Shown: positions 35,017-43,634, counted from the first letter of the stretch. The stretch is DNA of 64,000 bases from Anaerolineaceae bacterium (GCA_020845515.1 JADLFQ010000046.1:32539-96538); one strand, 5' to 3'. Made by a program: numbers and translations. The notes: generated from the letters alone by a model not told the origin.

Positions 35017-35595
35017 TTAACTGGAGGTGAATACCCGCCATGGGATGCTGCGCCAGGGTTCCGGGACGTTTTGAATGCCAATGCGCGCGCTGGTTTGTAT
35101 TTCCAATTCCGGCACCGGCTTGTCTGCTTCGATCCATAAACCACAGTCTGGCGTAGTCAGGTCACAAGCATTCAAATGACCGTTAATATCAAGCGCCTGA
35201 CAGATTTTGGCGGGGCCGTTGAGCCAGAGCGCGCGAGGCTGCGGGGCGCGCCGTGCCGCGATGAGATCAATCCCTTCCATGGGCTGCAAGGCGCGGATAA
35301 GAACGGCGGCTGGCTCTCCTTCTGCGCCGGTGACGGCATTGAGGCACCAGTGCATCCCGTAGGTAAAGTAGATGTAGGCACGACCTGGAGGACCATACAT
35401 CACAACAGTGCGCGCCGTGCGTCCGGCACGGGCATGACAGGCCAGGTCTTCTTCGCCTTGATAGGCTTCGGCTTCAATGATGCGGCCGGATATCCGACCA
35501 CTGTCCCCCTCACGTACCAGCCGCATTCCCAGCAGGGCGCGGGCTGTTTTCAAAGGTGAGCGGTTGTAAAAGGAGGGCGGGAGAATCTCACTCAT
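35017..35595 (-). CDS. 3-methyladenine DNA glycosylase, MPG/AAG family
   Basis: This 192-residue protein has the MPG landmarks: an RIIEAEAY segment with the catalytic glutamate, the VMYGPPGRAYIYFTYGMHWCLN region and RALQP. It removes alkylated purines from DNA. TAAAAT at 35604-35609 (minus strand) ends eight bases before the ATG and no ribosome-binding site is seen, so the transcript is probably leaderless. Confidence 0.92.
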   Translation of the reverse strand: MSEILPPSFYNRSPLKTARALLGMRLVREGDSGRISGRIIEAEAYQGEEDLACHARAGRTARTVVMYGPPGRAYIYFTYGMHWCLNAVTGAEGEPAAVLIRALQPMEGIDLIAARRAPQPRALWLNGPAKICQALDINGHLNACDLTTPDCGLWIEADKPVPELEIQTSARIGIQNVPEPWRSIPWRVFTSS

Positions 35596-35834
35596 CGGGC
35601 ATAATTTTACCGCAGGTTTTCCGGCGGGATTGTGCCTTGAGGGGGATGAAAACCCTGCCCGCAGGGGGTATTCTAAAAAAGGGTGGTCTTTCTGGCGAGG
35701 AAAATTAATACAGGATGAAATGCAAATTCATACTTGGCATGGAAAGACAGTGCAAAACCTTTTTGAACGCGGGGAGGCGGGGGTATTTAAACAATGTGAG
35801 GGATGCCGGGGCGGGGAATAAAAAGGAGGGAAAC

Positions 35835-36845
35835 ATGAATTTGATAACAGGGGCAACAGGGCACTTGGGGAACGTTTTGGCGCGTGAGCTGCTGGCCTCC
35901 GGGAAGAGGGTGCGGGCGCTGGCATTGCCCGGGGAGGATCGCTCCCACCTGGCAGGGCTGGAAATTGAATGGCTGGAAGGCAATATTCTGGATGAAACTG
36001 CGCTGGAGGCGGCTTGCACAGGTATCAAAACTGTTTACCATATGGCGGCACTGGTATCAATTGAGGAGGGTAAGGAAGATCTGCTCTACCGTGTCAATGT
36101 GGAGGGGACGAAGAACGTCGTCCGGGCGGCTCTCCGGGCAGGGGTGAAACGCCTGGTGTATACCAGTTCGATCCATGCACTCGCACGCCCGCCTGAGGGT
36201 GTATGGATCAGCGAAGAAATGCCCTTTGACGGCCAGAATCCGGCTGGTCCCTATGACCGCACCAAAGCTGAAGCTTCGCTGGCGGTGCTCGAAGCCGGAA
36301 AAGAGGGCCTGGACGTGGTGGTTGTCTGCCCGACGGGCGTAATTGGCCCGTATGATTACCGCCGCTCCGAAATAGGCGAATTATTTCTTTCATGGATGCG
36401 CCCAAGACTGCACTTTCTTATTGACGGCCGTTTTGACTTTGTGGATGTGCGCGATGTGGCGCGCGGACATATCCTTGCGGCAGAAAAAGGACGGGCTGGA
36501 CAAGTGTATATTTTGGGCAGTGAACGAATCCAAATTGACCGCTTGCGGGAACTGGTGCAGGTGGCTGCTGGCCGCAGCAGCCCGGCAATTATCATCCCTC
36601 GTCCGCTGGCGTTATTTATCTGCCATTTCACCATGTTGTATTACCGGCTGGCGCGCAGCCGGCCACGCCTGACGCGCTATTCGATTGAAACGCTTGCCGG
36701 CAATTCCTTCATCAGCAGTGAGAAAGCAAACCGTGAACTGGGGTACCGGGCACGCGCTCTTTCTTCTTCTGTAGTTGATACGGTACGCTGGTGGCTGGAC
36801 CACCGGCAGGAGGTGCGTCCCACACTGCGAGTCTCAGCAATTTGA
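35835..36845 (+). CDS. NAD-dependent epimerase/dehydratase family protein
   Basis: This 336-residue extended SDR has the ITGATGHLG motif at its start, a YTSS strand and the YDRTK catalytic pair. It resembles dihydroflavonol-reductase-like members such as HpnA, and is related to the epimerase at 47.4 kb. The ATG at 35835 follows AAGGAGG; the longer frame from 35715 lacks a site. It is probably co-transcribed with the SDR that follows. Confidence 0.85.
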   Translation: MNLITGATGHLGNVLARELLASGKRVRALALPGEDRSHLAGLEIEWLEGNILDETALEAACTGIKTVYHMAALVSIEEGKEDLLYRVNVEGTKNVVRAALRAGVKRLVYTSSIHALARPPEGVWISEEMPFDGQNPAGPYDRTKAEASLAVLEAGKEGLDVVVVCPTGVIGPYDYRRSEIGELFLSWMRPRLHFLIDGRFDFVDVRDVARGHILAAEKGRAGQVYILGSERIQIDRLRELVQVAAGRSSPAIIIPRPLALFICHFTMLYYRLARSRPRLTRYSIETLAGNSFISSEKANRELGYRARALSSSVVDTVRWWLDHRQEVRPTLRVSAI

Positions 36846-36912
36846 CGGCCGCGTGACCGTGAAGGGGTGCAAAATCCTTTCTTCCCAGGAGATGTCAAGA
36901 CGGGGAGGTGCA

Positions 36913-37722
36913 ATGAAGCAAGCGGATTGGAAGGATAGTATCGCGGTTGTAACCGGAGCTTCCGGGGGGATCGGTGCGGCGATCACACGCCGCCTGGCTG
37001 GCCGGGGGCTGTGCGTTATTGCAGTTTCCCGCAGCCTGGAGCGCTTGAAGGCGCTGGCGGCGGAAGATCACCCCGGCGGGGGTGTTGTGATTCCTTTCTT
37101 ACTGGATTTGAACAACCCGGATAGCGCAGAACATTTATATGAAGAAGTAGCTCGTCTTTATGCGCCTATCCGCGTGCTGGTCAACAACGCCGGGCTGGGC
37201 TGGTACGGTTATTTTGATGAAATGCCCTGGGAGGTTGCCGGTGAGATCATCCGGGTGAACATGGTCACCACGGTGCACCTGACAAACCTGTTTCTGCCGG
37301 GCATGAAGGCCCGCCAATTGGGGCGGATTATCAACATTGGGTCGGTGGTTGGCTCTATTCCCAGCCAGGGGGTGGTGATGTATGCTGCATCCAAAGCTTT
37401 TATGGATGCGTTTACGACTGCGCTTCATCGCGAACTGGTGCGCACGGGAGTTCGGGTCGGTGTGGTGCGGGCTGGCCCGGTGCGCACTGAATTTTACAGC
37501 CGGGCTGCTGGTCGTGCCAACGGCCGCCGACTGCCGACCGAGCGAATGGGAATATCTGCAGACCAGGTGGCGCGGGTGGCTTGCTCGTTATTAGACCGGC
37601 CGCGCCAGGTGGTGTACGCACCGGCGTATTTAGCTGTTACGCCGTGGGTGGAAGCCTGTTTTGGATGGCTGATGAACCGCCTGGGGCCATTGTTGCTGGA
37701 ACGTAAAGCCACAAGATTTTGA
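36913..37722 (+). CDS. Short-chain dehydrogenase
   Basis: This 269-residue SDR has the cofactor loop TGASGGIG, NNAG and the catalytic MYAASK Tyr-Lys pair, with a hydrophobic C-terminus suggesting membrane contact. It resembles acyl/ketoreductase-like SDRs of the DltE type. The ATG at 36913 follows GGGAGG. It lies 67 bp after the epimerase gene in the same direction. The substrate is unknown. Confidence 0.85.
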   Translation: MKQADWKDSIAVVTGASGGIGAAITRRLAGRGLCVIAVSRSLERLKALAAEDHPGGGVVIPFLLDLNNPDSAEHLYEEVARLYAPIRVLVNNAGLGWYGYFDEMPWEVAGEIIRVNMVTTVHLTNLFLPGMKARQLGRIINIGSVVGSIPSQGVVMYAASKAFMDAFTTALHRELVRTGVRVGVVRAGPVRTEFYSRAAGRANGRRLPTERMGISADQVARVACSLLDRPRQVVYAPAYLAVTPWVEACFGWLMNRLGPLLLERKATRF

Positions 37723-37857
37723 TTTGCACTGTCTAGAAACTTCGAAGCCCGGACAAGAAGCCGAATAAGAGCGGCAAAAGCGCCCAAGGCTTGCCCCAAC
37801 ATGCCGGGTTAATCAAGTTTATTAATTTTGAGGCTTCTTCTTTGTCTTGATTTATGT

Positions 37858-37879
37858 CCAAACTTCACACCAAACTTCA
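37858..37879 (+). repeat. Tandem 10-bp direct repeat upstream of the metK promoter
   Basis: CCAAACTTCA occurs at 37858-37867 and again at 37870-37879, a 12-bp period. The second copy ends nine bases before the -35 hexamer. Such spacing is typical for activator dimers. The rest of 37723-37888 shows no clear element. Confidence 0.5.
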
Positions 37880-37888
37880 GCGCTTCCT

Positions 37889-37917
37889 TTGACAACCCTT
37901 GCAATTTGTGATACCAT
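37889..37917 (+). promoter_or_regulatory. metK promoter
   Basis: TTGACA (37889-37894), a 17-bp spacer and TACCAT (37912-37917) lie about 35 bp before the SAM riboswitch. They would start the leader near 37924. Confidence 0.75.
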
Positions 37918-37948
37918 CTTGCCAATAATTCAATAGCCCCTAATGGCG

Positions 37949-38056
37949 CTTCTATCCAGAGAGGTGGAGGGACCGGCCCTATGAAACCTCGGCAACCTGA
38001 GTGCAAGCTCAAAGGTGCCAACTCCGTCAGATCGGATCAATCTGGAAGATAGGAGG
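37949..38056 (+). promoter_or_regulatory. SAM-I (S-box) riboswitch aptamer
   Basis: The conserved S-box elements are in order: GAGAGGTGGAGGGA (37959-37972), ATGAAACC (37981-37988), GGCAACC (37991-37997), AAGGTGCCAACTCC (38012-38025) and the closing GAAGATAG (38045-38052), with P1 formed by CTATC and GATAG. SAM binding should expose the terminator just downstream and shut off metK. Confidence 0.93.
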
Positions 38057-38072
38057 GCATCCATTGTTTTTG

Positions 38073-38103
38073 CCCCCTTACGATAAACCGGAAGGGGATT
38101 TTT
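38073..38103 (+). terminator. Riboswitch-controlled intrinsic terminator
   Basis: CCCCTT pairs with AAGGGG (stem ends at 38097) and is followed by ATTTTTC, 25 bases before the metK start. It is the likely expression platform of the SAM-I riboswitch. Confidence 0.75.
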
Positions 38104-38128
38104 CTTTTATAAGGAGCGGTCAGTAACC

Positions 38129-39340
38129 ATGACAACAACTTTTATGCAGTCCGAGAAATACCTTTTCACCTCTGAATCGGTAACAGAGGGGCATCCTGAT
38201 AAGATGTGCGATCAGATCTCTGATGCCGTCCTGGATGCCTGCCTGGCAGAAGATCCGCGCTCGCGCGTGGCTTGTGAGACGGTCACAAAAACAGGATTCG
38301 TGATGGTGGTAGGGGAAATCACCACCCGTGCCAACCTGGATTTTGATAAACTGGTGCGTGAGGTGGTGAAGGATATTGGCTATGATAACGGCAGCAAGGG
38401 TTTTGACAGTACCACCTGCAGTGTGCAGGTCGCGATTGCAAAACAATCTGGCGATATAGCCATGGGGGTGGATAAGGCGCTTGAAGCGAAAGCCGGAGAG
38501 ATGAGTGAAACTGAAATTGAAATGCTGGGCGCCGGTGACCAGGGAATGATGTTCGGGTATGCCTGCAATGAGACACCTGCGCTGATGCCGATGCCGATCT
38601 ACCTGGCACACAAGCTTGCCCAACGTTTGACCGAAGTCCGAAAATCGGGCGCGCTGCCCTGGCTGCGGCCGGACGGCAAGAGTCAGGTGACGATCGAGTA
38701 CAGCCATGGAAAACCGAAGCGCGTGGATACCGTTCTGATGAGCACCCAGCATGCCCCCGAAGTCTCGCACAATGAAATTCGTGAGGGGTTGTTGGAGCAT
38801 GTCATCATGCCGGAACTGCCGGGAGAGATGGTAGACAAGAACTTGAAGGTTTTTGTCAACCCGACCGGGCGTTTTGTGATCGGTGGGCCGATGGGCGATG
38901 CCGGGCTGACGGGACGCAAGATCATTGTGGACACCTATGGCGGCATGGGGCGGCATGGCGGTGGTTGCTTTAGCGGGAAAGACCCGACGAAGGTAGATCG
39001 CTCTGCTGCGTATGCAGCCCGTTGGGTGGCGAAGAATGTCGTCGCGGCCGGGCTGGCGGAGCGCTGTGAAATCCAGGTGGCGTATGCGATTGGCGTGGCG
39101 CATCCTTTGAGCATCAATGTTGAGACCTTCGGCACGGGTGTGATCGCAGATGAAAAGATCGCCGCGCTGATCCAGGAGAATTTTGACCTGCGCCCCGGCG
39201 CGATCATCCGTGATCTTGACCTGCGCAAGCCCATTTATCGTAATGTGGCAGCCTACGGTCACTTTGGGCGCGATGATCTCGACCTGACCTGGGAACGAAC
39301 CAACCGCGCCACAGATCTGCGGGCAGCTGCCGGTCTGTAA
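38129..39340 (+). CDS. metK: S-adenosylmethionine synthetase
   Basis: This 403-residue enzyme carries the signature [16 protein letters not shown] at its start, the [12 protein letters not shown] hexapeptide region and the GGGCFSGKD phosphate loop (here [11 protein letters not shown]). It makes S-adenosylmethionine from methionine and ATP. The SAM-I riboswitch directly upstream shows feedback control by the product. AAGGAG stands 12 bases before the ATG; an internal ATG at 38144 is possible. Confidence 0.97.
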   Translation: MTTTFMQSEKYLFTSESVTEGHPDKMCDQISDAVLDACLAEDPRSRVACETVTKTGFVMVVGEITTRANLDFDKLVREVVKDIGYDNGSKGFDSTTCSVQVAIAKQSGDIAMGVDKALEAKAGEMSETEIEMLGAGDQGMMFGYACNETPALMPMPIYLAHKLAQRLTEVRKSGALPWLRPDGKSQVTIEYSHGKPKRVDTVLMSTQHAPEVSHNEIREGLLEHVIMPELPGEMVDKNLKVFVNPTGRFVIGGPMGDAGLTGRKIIVDTYGGMGRHGGGCFSGKDPTKVDRSAAYAARWVAKNVVAAGLAERCEIQVAYAIGVAHPLSINVETFGTGVIADEKIAALIQENFDLRPGAIIRDLDLRKPIYRNVAAYGHFGRDDLDLTWERTNRATDLRAAAGL

Positions 39341-39410
39341 TACCGGACGACAGGGAACTCAGACCCCACTCCTGCCCGCCTCCACTTTTGGGGCAAGAGA
39401 GGAGATTTTG

Positions 39411-39444
39411 GGGGTTCGGCAGCGCGTTAGCGCTGCTGAACCCC
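39411..39444 (+). terminator. Strong 15-bp hairpin downstream of metK
   Basis: Positions 39411-39425 pair with 39430-39444 (one G-U pair, 4-nt loop), 70 bp after the metK stop. No clear U-tract follows, so this is a stable 3'-end structure or repeat rather than a textbook terminator. A second small hairpin (39519-39525 with 39529-39535) follows. Confidence 0.5.
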
Positions 39445-39545
39445 AGAGTGGCTTCTTTACGGGAAGGGGGTTGGATGAGGTTGAAGAAGACCGGATCTTT
39501 TAACGAATGACACACTGCCGGCAAAAAATTTGCCGCCGGATTCGC

Positions 39546-39574
39546 TTGACAAAAACAGCCATTTCAATGAAAAT
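39546..39574 (+). promoter_or_regulatory. Probable promoter of the DsrE-ECF operon
   Basis: TTGACA (39546-39551) is followed 17 bp later by GAAAAT (39569-39574). An AATGAA/TTCATT inverted pair and two copies of TTCAATGA (39563-39570 and 39589-39596) overlap and follow the -10 region and could be an operator. Confidence 0.55.
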
Positions 39575-39600
39575 CGAAATATCTTCATTCAATGAGTATT

Positions 39601-39824
39601 TGATAATGGAACAATCTTACCGATATATCTGATTTTGCACATGCAGCGCCAGTTGGCGCTGTTGTACCAACCGGCTTCAACAGGCAGGGTGTGTTCTGAC
39701 GTTTATGTAATTACAACGCCTGCGACCTCCTTCGATAATCGCCGCCTGCTGAAAGCGCGGCGATTTTTGTTTATGAATCTCGGGAACTTGGCATTTTTTC
39801 TATTCGAACTAAAATAAGGAGGTC
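39601..39824 (+). promoter_or_regulatory. Structured 5' leader, candidate riboswitch of unknown class
   Basis: The leader contains a perfect CAGCGCC/GGCGCTG hairpin near 39644-39661, crossing complementary pairs GTTGTA (39661-39666) with TACAAC (39712-39717) and CAGGC (39681-39685) with GCCTG (39718-39722) that could make a pseudoknot, a strong terminator at 39738-39768, and GACCTCCTT (39724-39732), a perfect 9-nt complement of the ribosome-binding site AAGGAGGTC (39816-39824). I could not match it to a riboswitch class I know. Confidence 0.5.
39738..39768 (+). terminator. Intrinsic terminator inside the leader of the DsrE-ECF operon
   Basis: ATCGCCGC (39738-39745) pairs with GCGGCGAT (39757-39764) and is followed by five T residues. 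It lies 64 bp upstream of the first gene, an attenuator position. Confidence 0.85.
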
Positions 39825-39831
39825 AAATAAA

Positions 39832-40173
39832 ATGGATCGAGAGACAGTTATTCTTTTTACCCGTAATGGCTTGGGACATGCTCCGGCAGAACTTCAACAG
39901 GGCTTGGTTGCAAAATTTTTAAGTCTGACGCTCGAATCCGGCGAGCTGCCTGGCAAGATATTGTTTTACACCGAGGGCGTCAAACTGGTCTGTGAGGGGT
40001 CGGCGGTGATCCCCCAACTGGAGGAGATGGAAAAAAGAGGGGTTGAGCTGGTCATCTGTCAGACATGCCTGGTCTTTTTTGGTTTGGCAGATAAAGTGCA
40101 TGTGGGCGTAGTCGGCGGAATGGGGGATATTCTCACGACGCTGCAAAAAGCTGCCAGAGTTCTTAGCGTCTGA
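39832..40173 (+). CDS. DsrE/YedF-C-like small protein
   Basis: This 113-residue protein matches the DsrE-like C-terminal domain of YedF, including a GLGHAPAELQQGL start, a GVKLV strand and the ICQTCLVFFGLADKVHVG motif with a conserved cysteine. It lacks the N-terminal TusA-like half of YedF. DsrE-fold proteins handle sulfur or selenium transfer or act as small sulfurtransferases. It is first in an operon with an ECF importer, which suggests the imported compound is sulfur- or metal-related, or its use is redox linked. AAGGAGG is nine bases before the ATG. Confidence 0.8.
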   Translation: MDRETVILFTRNGLGHAPAELQQGLVAKFLSLTLESGELPGKILFYTEGVKLVCEGSAVIPQLEEMEKRGVELVICQTCLVFFGLADKVHVGVVGGMGDILTTLQKAARVLSV

Positions 40174-40203
40174 TTTTATTGAGTGTGTGATGAGGCAGGT
40201 GTA

Positions 40204-40797
40204 ATGAAACTACTTAATTCCATTAAAAAAGATTTCAATACCGTGACGTTTGCACTGATTCCTTTGGCGATTGTGATCAACCTGGCGATCGGTTATCTTG
40301 TGTCAGTTCTGGCATTGCCCATCTTCCTGGATTCGATCGGTACAGTGCTGGTGGCGGTGATTTGCGGTCCCTGGGCTGGCCTGGCGACCGGTCTCCTTTC
40401 CAATGCGGTTGGCGGGATTTTGCTGGATCCTTTCTTTTTCCCATTCGCTCCTGTGGCGGCAGTGATTGGTTTTGTGGCTGGCTGGCTGGCGACAGCCGGG
40501 TTTTTCCGTTCCTGGTGGAAGGCTGCCCTGGCAGGAGTCATAATCACTGTGGGGGTTGTCATTGTGGCCGCTCCCATTCGCCTGATCGTTTTTGGTGGTA
40601 TCACACCCAATAGCGTGGGCGCCATTACTTCGCTTCTGGTTGCTTCTGGACAGAGTCTGATCTCTTCCGTCCTGACGGCTACCACGCTCAGCAACGTGGT
40701 GGATAAGGTGGTAACCGCATTGGTTGTGTTTGGTATTCTGAAGGGTTTTCCAAGGCGCACCCTGGGGCGTTTTCCGCGTTCGGAAAACGTGATATAG
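40204..40797 (+). CDS. ECF transporter S (substrate-binding) component
   Basis: This 197-residue protein has about six transmembrane segments and a LPIFLDSIGTVLVA motif followed by GPWAGLATGLL, as in uncharacterised ECF S components. It binds the substrate and docks on the T and A subunits encoded next. The ATG at 40204 follows AGGCAGGTG; an earlier GTG at 40183 is less likely. The substrate class is not evident from the sequence. Confidence 0.8.
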   Translation: MKLLNSIKKDFNTVTFALIPLAIVINLAIGYLVSVLALPIFLDSIGTVLVAVICGPWAGLATGLLSNAVGGILLDPFFFPFAPVAAVIGFVAGWLATAGFFRSWWKAALAGVIITVGVVIVAAPIRLIVFGGITPNSVGAITSLLVASGQSLISSVLTATTLSNVVDKVVTALVVFGILKGFPRRTLGRFPRSENVI

Positions 40798-40806
40798 CTG
40801 TGTGAG

Positions 40807-41568
40807 ATGTTCGATGCAGCACCAGGCGGCTGGCTGTACCATCTGAACCCGCTGACCAAACTGAGCGTTTCTCTGGCATTTATTCTGCTGGCGTTTTTGT
40901 TGCCCTCCCCCCTGGTATCGCTGGGACTGTTTTGTCTGGCTATCCTCCCCCTCAGCTTGTGGGGAGGTATTACTCTCCCTATGTTGAACGCCTGCCTGCG
41001 ATTGGTGGCGCCAGCGGCGGGTGTTCTTCTTGTCGTTCAAGGGCTTTTTTATCCGGGTGGGCAAACGGCAGCTTTACGAGCCGGTCCGCTGGTATTCTGG
41101 CAGGAAGGGTTGGCATACGCCGGGTTGATTTCTGTCCGTCTTTTGATCATGGTGAGTGCGTTTTCAATCTTGCTCGCAACCACCCCTCCGGCAAAACTGG
41201 CGATGGCTTTGCAGCAGGCAGGGCTGCCGGCGACTTTTGCATATGTGCTTGCGGCAGCCTTGCAGCTTCTGCCAGAGGCGCGCCAGCGCGCCCTGGTTAT
41301 CCTGAAGGCTCAACGCGCCCGCGGTTTGCGTGTCAGCGGCAGTTTGCTGGCACGGGCGCGGGCAGTATTGCCGCTGGTGGTGCCGATGATCAGCAGTACT
41401 CTGGTGATGGCGGAGGAGCGCGCCGTGGCACTTGAATTACGCGCCTTTCGGAGCGGGGTGAAACCAACCACTTATTATGAGATTGAGGATGCCGGCGTTG
41501 AACGGACAGTGCGTTGGTTGTGCGGCCTGCTTGTTCTGGCTGCCGGGATATACCGCTTATGGCTATAA
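40807..41568 (+). CDS. ecfT: ECF transporter T (transmembrane) component
   Basis: This 253-residue membrane protein has the EcfT plan: hydrophobic helices, then the cytoplasmic coupling region with a first Ala-Arg motif (AQRARGLRV) and a second (ALELRAFRSG) that contact the two ATPases. It starts nine bases after the S component and overlaps the first ATPase gene. Confidence 0.87.
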   Translation: MFDAAPGGWLYHLNPLTKLSVSLAFILLAFLLPSPLVSLGLFCLAILPLSLWGGITLPMLNACLRLVAPAAGVLLVVQGLFYPGGQTAALRAGPLVFWQEGLAYAGLISVRLLIMVSAFSILLATTPPAKLAMALQQAGLPATFAYVLAAALQLLPEARQRALVILKAQRARGLRVSGSLLARARAVLPLVVPMISSTLVMAEERAVALELRAFRSGVKPTTYYEIEDAGVERTVRWLCGLLVLAAGIYRLWL

Positions 41569-42401
41569 TCGAGATCGAGAATCTCACTTACACCTACCCG
41601 GTTGAAAATTTCCCGGCTTTGCACGGGGTCAATCTACGGGTGGAAGAAGGGGAATGGGTGGTTGTGAGCGGGGAAAACGAGGCTGGCAAATCAACCCTGT
41701 GTTGTATCATTGCAGGGTTGATTCCCAGTGTGTACCGCGGAAAACTGGAAGGCACGGTGCGCCTTTGCAGTCTGGATGTTTGCCAGGCGTCCCGCAAGGA
41801 TTTAATTCACAGGGTTGGGATGGTGATGCAAAACCCATTCCATCAAATCTCCGGCGGCCGTTTCACCGTGGCAGAAGAGGTGGCTTTTGGGCTGGAGAAT
41901 CTGGGTGTTCCCCGCCCGGAGATGCACTGGCGGGTCAATGACATGCTCGCTCAGGTGGGAATTGCGCACCTGGCACGCTGTTCGCCGTTTTCTCTATCTG
42001 GCGGGCAGCAGCAACTGGTGGCTCTGGCTGCGGCGCTGGTCATGCACCCGGAGGTGCTCGTGTTGGATGAGCCGACTTCTCAGCTCGATCCGCAAGCCAG
42101 CCAGAAGGTGCTGGCTGTGGTACAGGATTTGCAAAAGCAGGGGTTGACCGTGGTACTGGTAGAACACCGCCTGGAATGGGCGGCTGAGTTTGCCAGCCGA
42201 CTCGTTATTCTGGAAAAAGGGACCATTTGCGCGGATGGATTGCCGGCTCAGGTCTTTGCAGGGCTGGCCGGACGAGCTTCGGGCGTGCATTTCCCGGCGG
42301 TTACTTTGCTGGGCTTTCAGGCGCGGCGTGAAGGGCTATGGCCTGCAGGCCGTCCGCTGCCCGTTACGATCGAGCAGGCAGTCCGAGGATTCCGGCGATG
42401 A
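41559..42401 (+). CDS. ECF transporter ATPase A1
   Basis: This 280-residue ATPase has Walker A GENEAGKST, a QNP Q-loop, canonical signature LSGGQQQ, Walker B LVLDEPTS and the switch histidine in LVEHRLEW. The ATG at 41559 lies inside the end of ecfT. It shares an ATGA with the second ATPase. It would pair with that ATPase as a heterodimer. Confidence 0.88.
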   Translation: MAIIEIENLTYTYPVENFPALHGVNLRVEEGEWVVVSGENEAGKSTLCCIIAGLIPSVYRGKLEGTVRLCSLDVCQASRKDLIHRVGMVMQNPFHQISGGRFTVAEEVAFGLENLGVPRPEMHWRVNDMLAQVGIAHLARCSPFSLSGGQQQLVALAAALVMHPEVLVLDEPTSQLDPQASQKVLAVVQDLQKQGLTVVLVEHRLEWAAEFASRLVILEKGTICADGLPAQVFAGLAGRASGVHFPAVTLLGFQARREGLWPAGRPLPVTIEQAVRGFRR

Positions 42402-43237
42402 GCGTTCCTTCGATCTGGGTGAATGGCGTTTCTTATCGCTATCCGGGCGGCGCTCGAGCATTAAAAGACATCACGCTTACGATTGAACCGGGCAGCCGGG
42501 TTGCCATCCTGGGGCATAATGGGGCCGGGAAGACCACACTGGTGCGTCATTTTAATGGCTTGTTGACGCCAACCCAGGGAGAAGTGTGGGTTGGCGATTT
42601 CAATACCCGCCGGAGTGCGGTGGAGGAACTTTCCGGCCGGGTGGGGTATGTGTTTCAGAACCCTGACGATCAGCTTTTCGCCAAAACCATTCAAGAGGAG
42701 GTCGCGTTTGGTCCCAGGAATCTTGGGTATGATTCAAGCCAGGTGAAAGTGTTGGTTCAGTCTGCTCTGGAACTGTGCGGGTTGGGCGCCCTGGCTGACC
42801 GTCATCCCTATGATATTCCATGGACGAAACGCAGATGGGCAGCGATTGCCTCTGTGGTTGCGATGGATACCCCTGTTCTTGTGCTGGATGAGCCGACGGC
42901 GGGCCAGGACGCGCGCGGCCTTGAACGGCTGCGCCATCTTATTCTCCAGCAGAGTGCGCAAGGCAAGACGATTATTGCCATCTCGCACCACCTTACCTTT
43001 TGTGCGGAAAATTTTATCCGCGCCCTGGTCTTGAGAGCTGGTGAAGTTCTCTTTGATGGTGATTTTCTCACCGCCTTTTGCCAGGACAACCTTTTTAATG
43101 AAGCTGACTTGCAATTACCCCAGGTGACCCAGGTGGGCCTGAAATTAGGGTTTAAGCAGCCGGTTCTGACAATACCAGAGTTTTTGGCGGCGTATCGCCA
43201 GTATCTTTCCGACCGCACGGTTATATCGGAGGAATAG
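42398..43237 (+). CDS. ECF transporter ATPase A2 with degenerate signature motif
   Basis: This 279-residue ATPase has Walker A GHNGAGKTT, QNPDDQ, Walker B VLVLDEPTAGQD and a switch histidine in ISHHL. The signature motif, where ECF ATPases usually read SLGERKRVA or LSGGEKRR, is replaced by IPWTKRRWA. In the heterodimer this makes one of the two ATP sites degenerate. The ATG at 42398 overlaps the A1 stop. Confidence 0.87.
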   Translation: MSVPSIWVNGVSYRYPGGARALKDITLTIEPGSRVAILGHNGAGKTTLVRHFNGLLTPTQGEVWVGDFNTRRSAVEELSGRVGYVFQNPDDQLFAKTIQEEVAFGPRNLGYDSSQVKVLVQSALELCGLGALADRHPYDIPWTKRRWAAIASVVAMDTPVLVLDEPTAGQDARGLERLRHLILQQSAQGKTIIAISHHLTFCAENFIRALVLRAGEVLFDGDFLTAFCQDNLFNEADLQLPQVTQVGLKLGFKQPVLTIPEFLAAYRQYLSDRTVISEE

Positions 43238-43238
43238 G

Positions 43239-43634
43239 ATGATCGTTTACGCGCTTCGACTTCGACCTGGGCAGGATATTTTGGAAGAACTGATTTCTTT
43301 TTCTAACGTTCACCGGCTTCAGGCGGTAATCGTGCTGACCTGTGTGGGGAGTCTCAAACAGGCCAGCCTGCGTCTGGCAAACCAGCCAGACGGGACACTC
43401 TTCACCGGCTTTTTTGAAATTGTTTCTCTGACGGGAACGGTTTCTCCAGACGGCGCGCACCTGCATATTTCAATCTCTGATTCAAATGGGAAAACTGTTG
43501 GCGGCCACCTGATGACTGGCTCGCTGATATATACGACTGCCGAGATCGTGCTGGGTGAATTGGAGGGATTGCGCTTTGCCCGTCCGATGGATGCTGAGAC
43601 GGGATATGATGAACTGGTTGTCACGGAGCGGTGA
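43239..43634 (+). CDS. PPC (DUF296) domain protein
   Basis: This 131-residue protein has the PCC/DUF296 pattern with HLHIS and GGHLM metal-site motifs; the plant version is found in AT-hook DNA-binding proteins. Bacterial single-domain forms are thought to be trimers of unknown function, perhaps with a metal. It starts one base after the A2 stop and is the last gene of the ECF operon, so it may bind or sense the imported compound. Confidence 0.82.
   Translation: MIVYALRLRPGQDILEELISFSNVHRLQAVIVLTCVGSLKQASLRLANQPDGTLFTGFFEIVSLTGTVSPDGAHLHISISDSNGKTVGGHLMTGSLIYTTAEIVLGELEGLRFARPMDAETGYDELVVTER

Noticed and set aside
34146..35144. Longer N-terminus for the NeuD protein
   Set aside because: The extra 92 residues have no similarity to the family; the ATG at 34868 fits both the fold start and the promoter.
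38120..39262. 380-codon minus-strand frame opposite metK
   Set aside because: It is an antisense shadow of the highly conserved metK gene, rich in His/Arg, with no domain.
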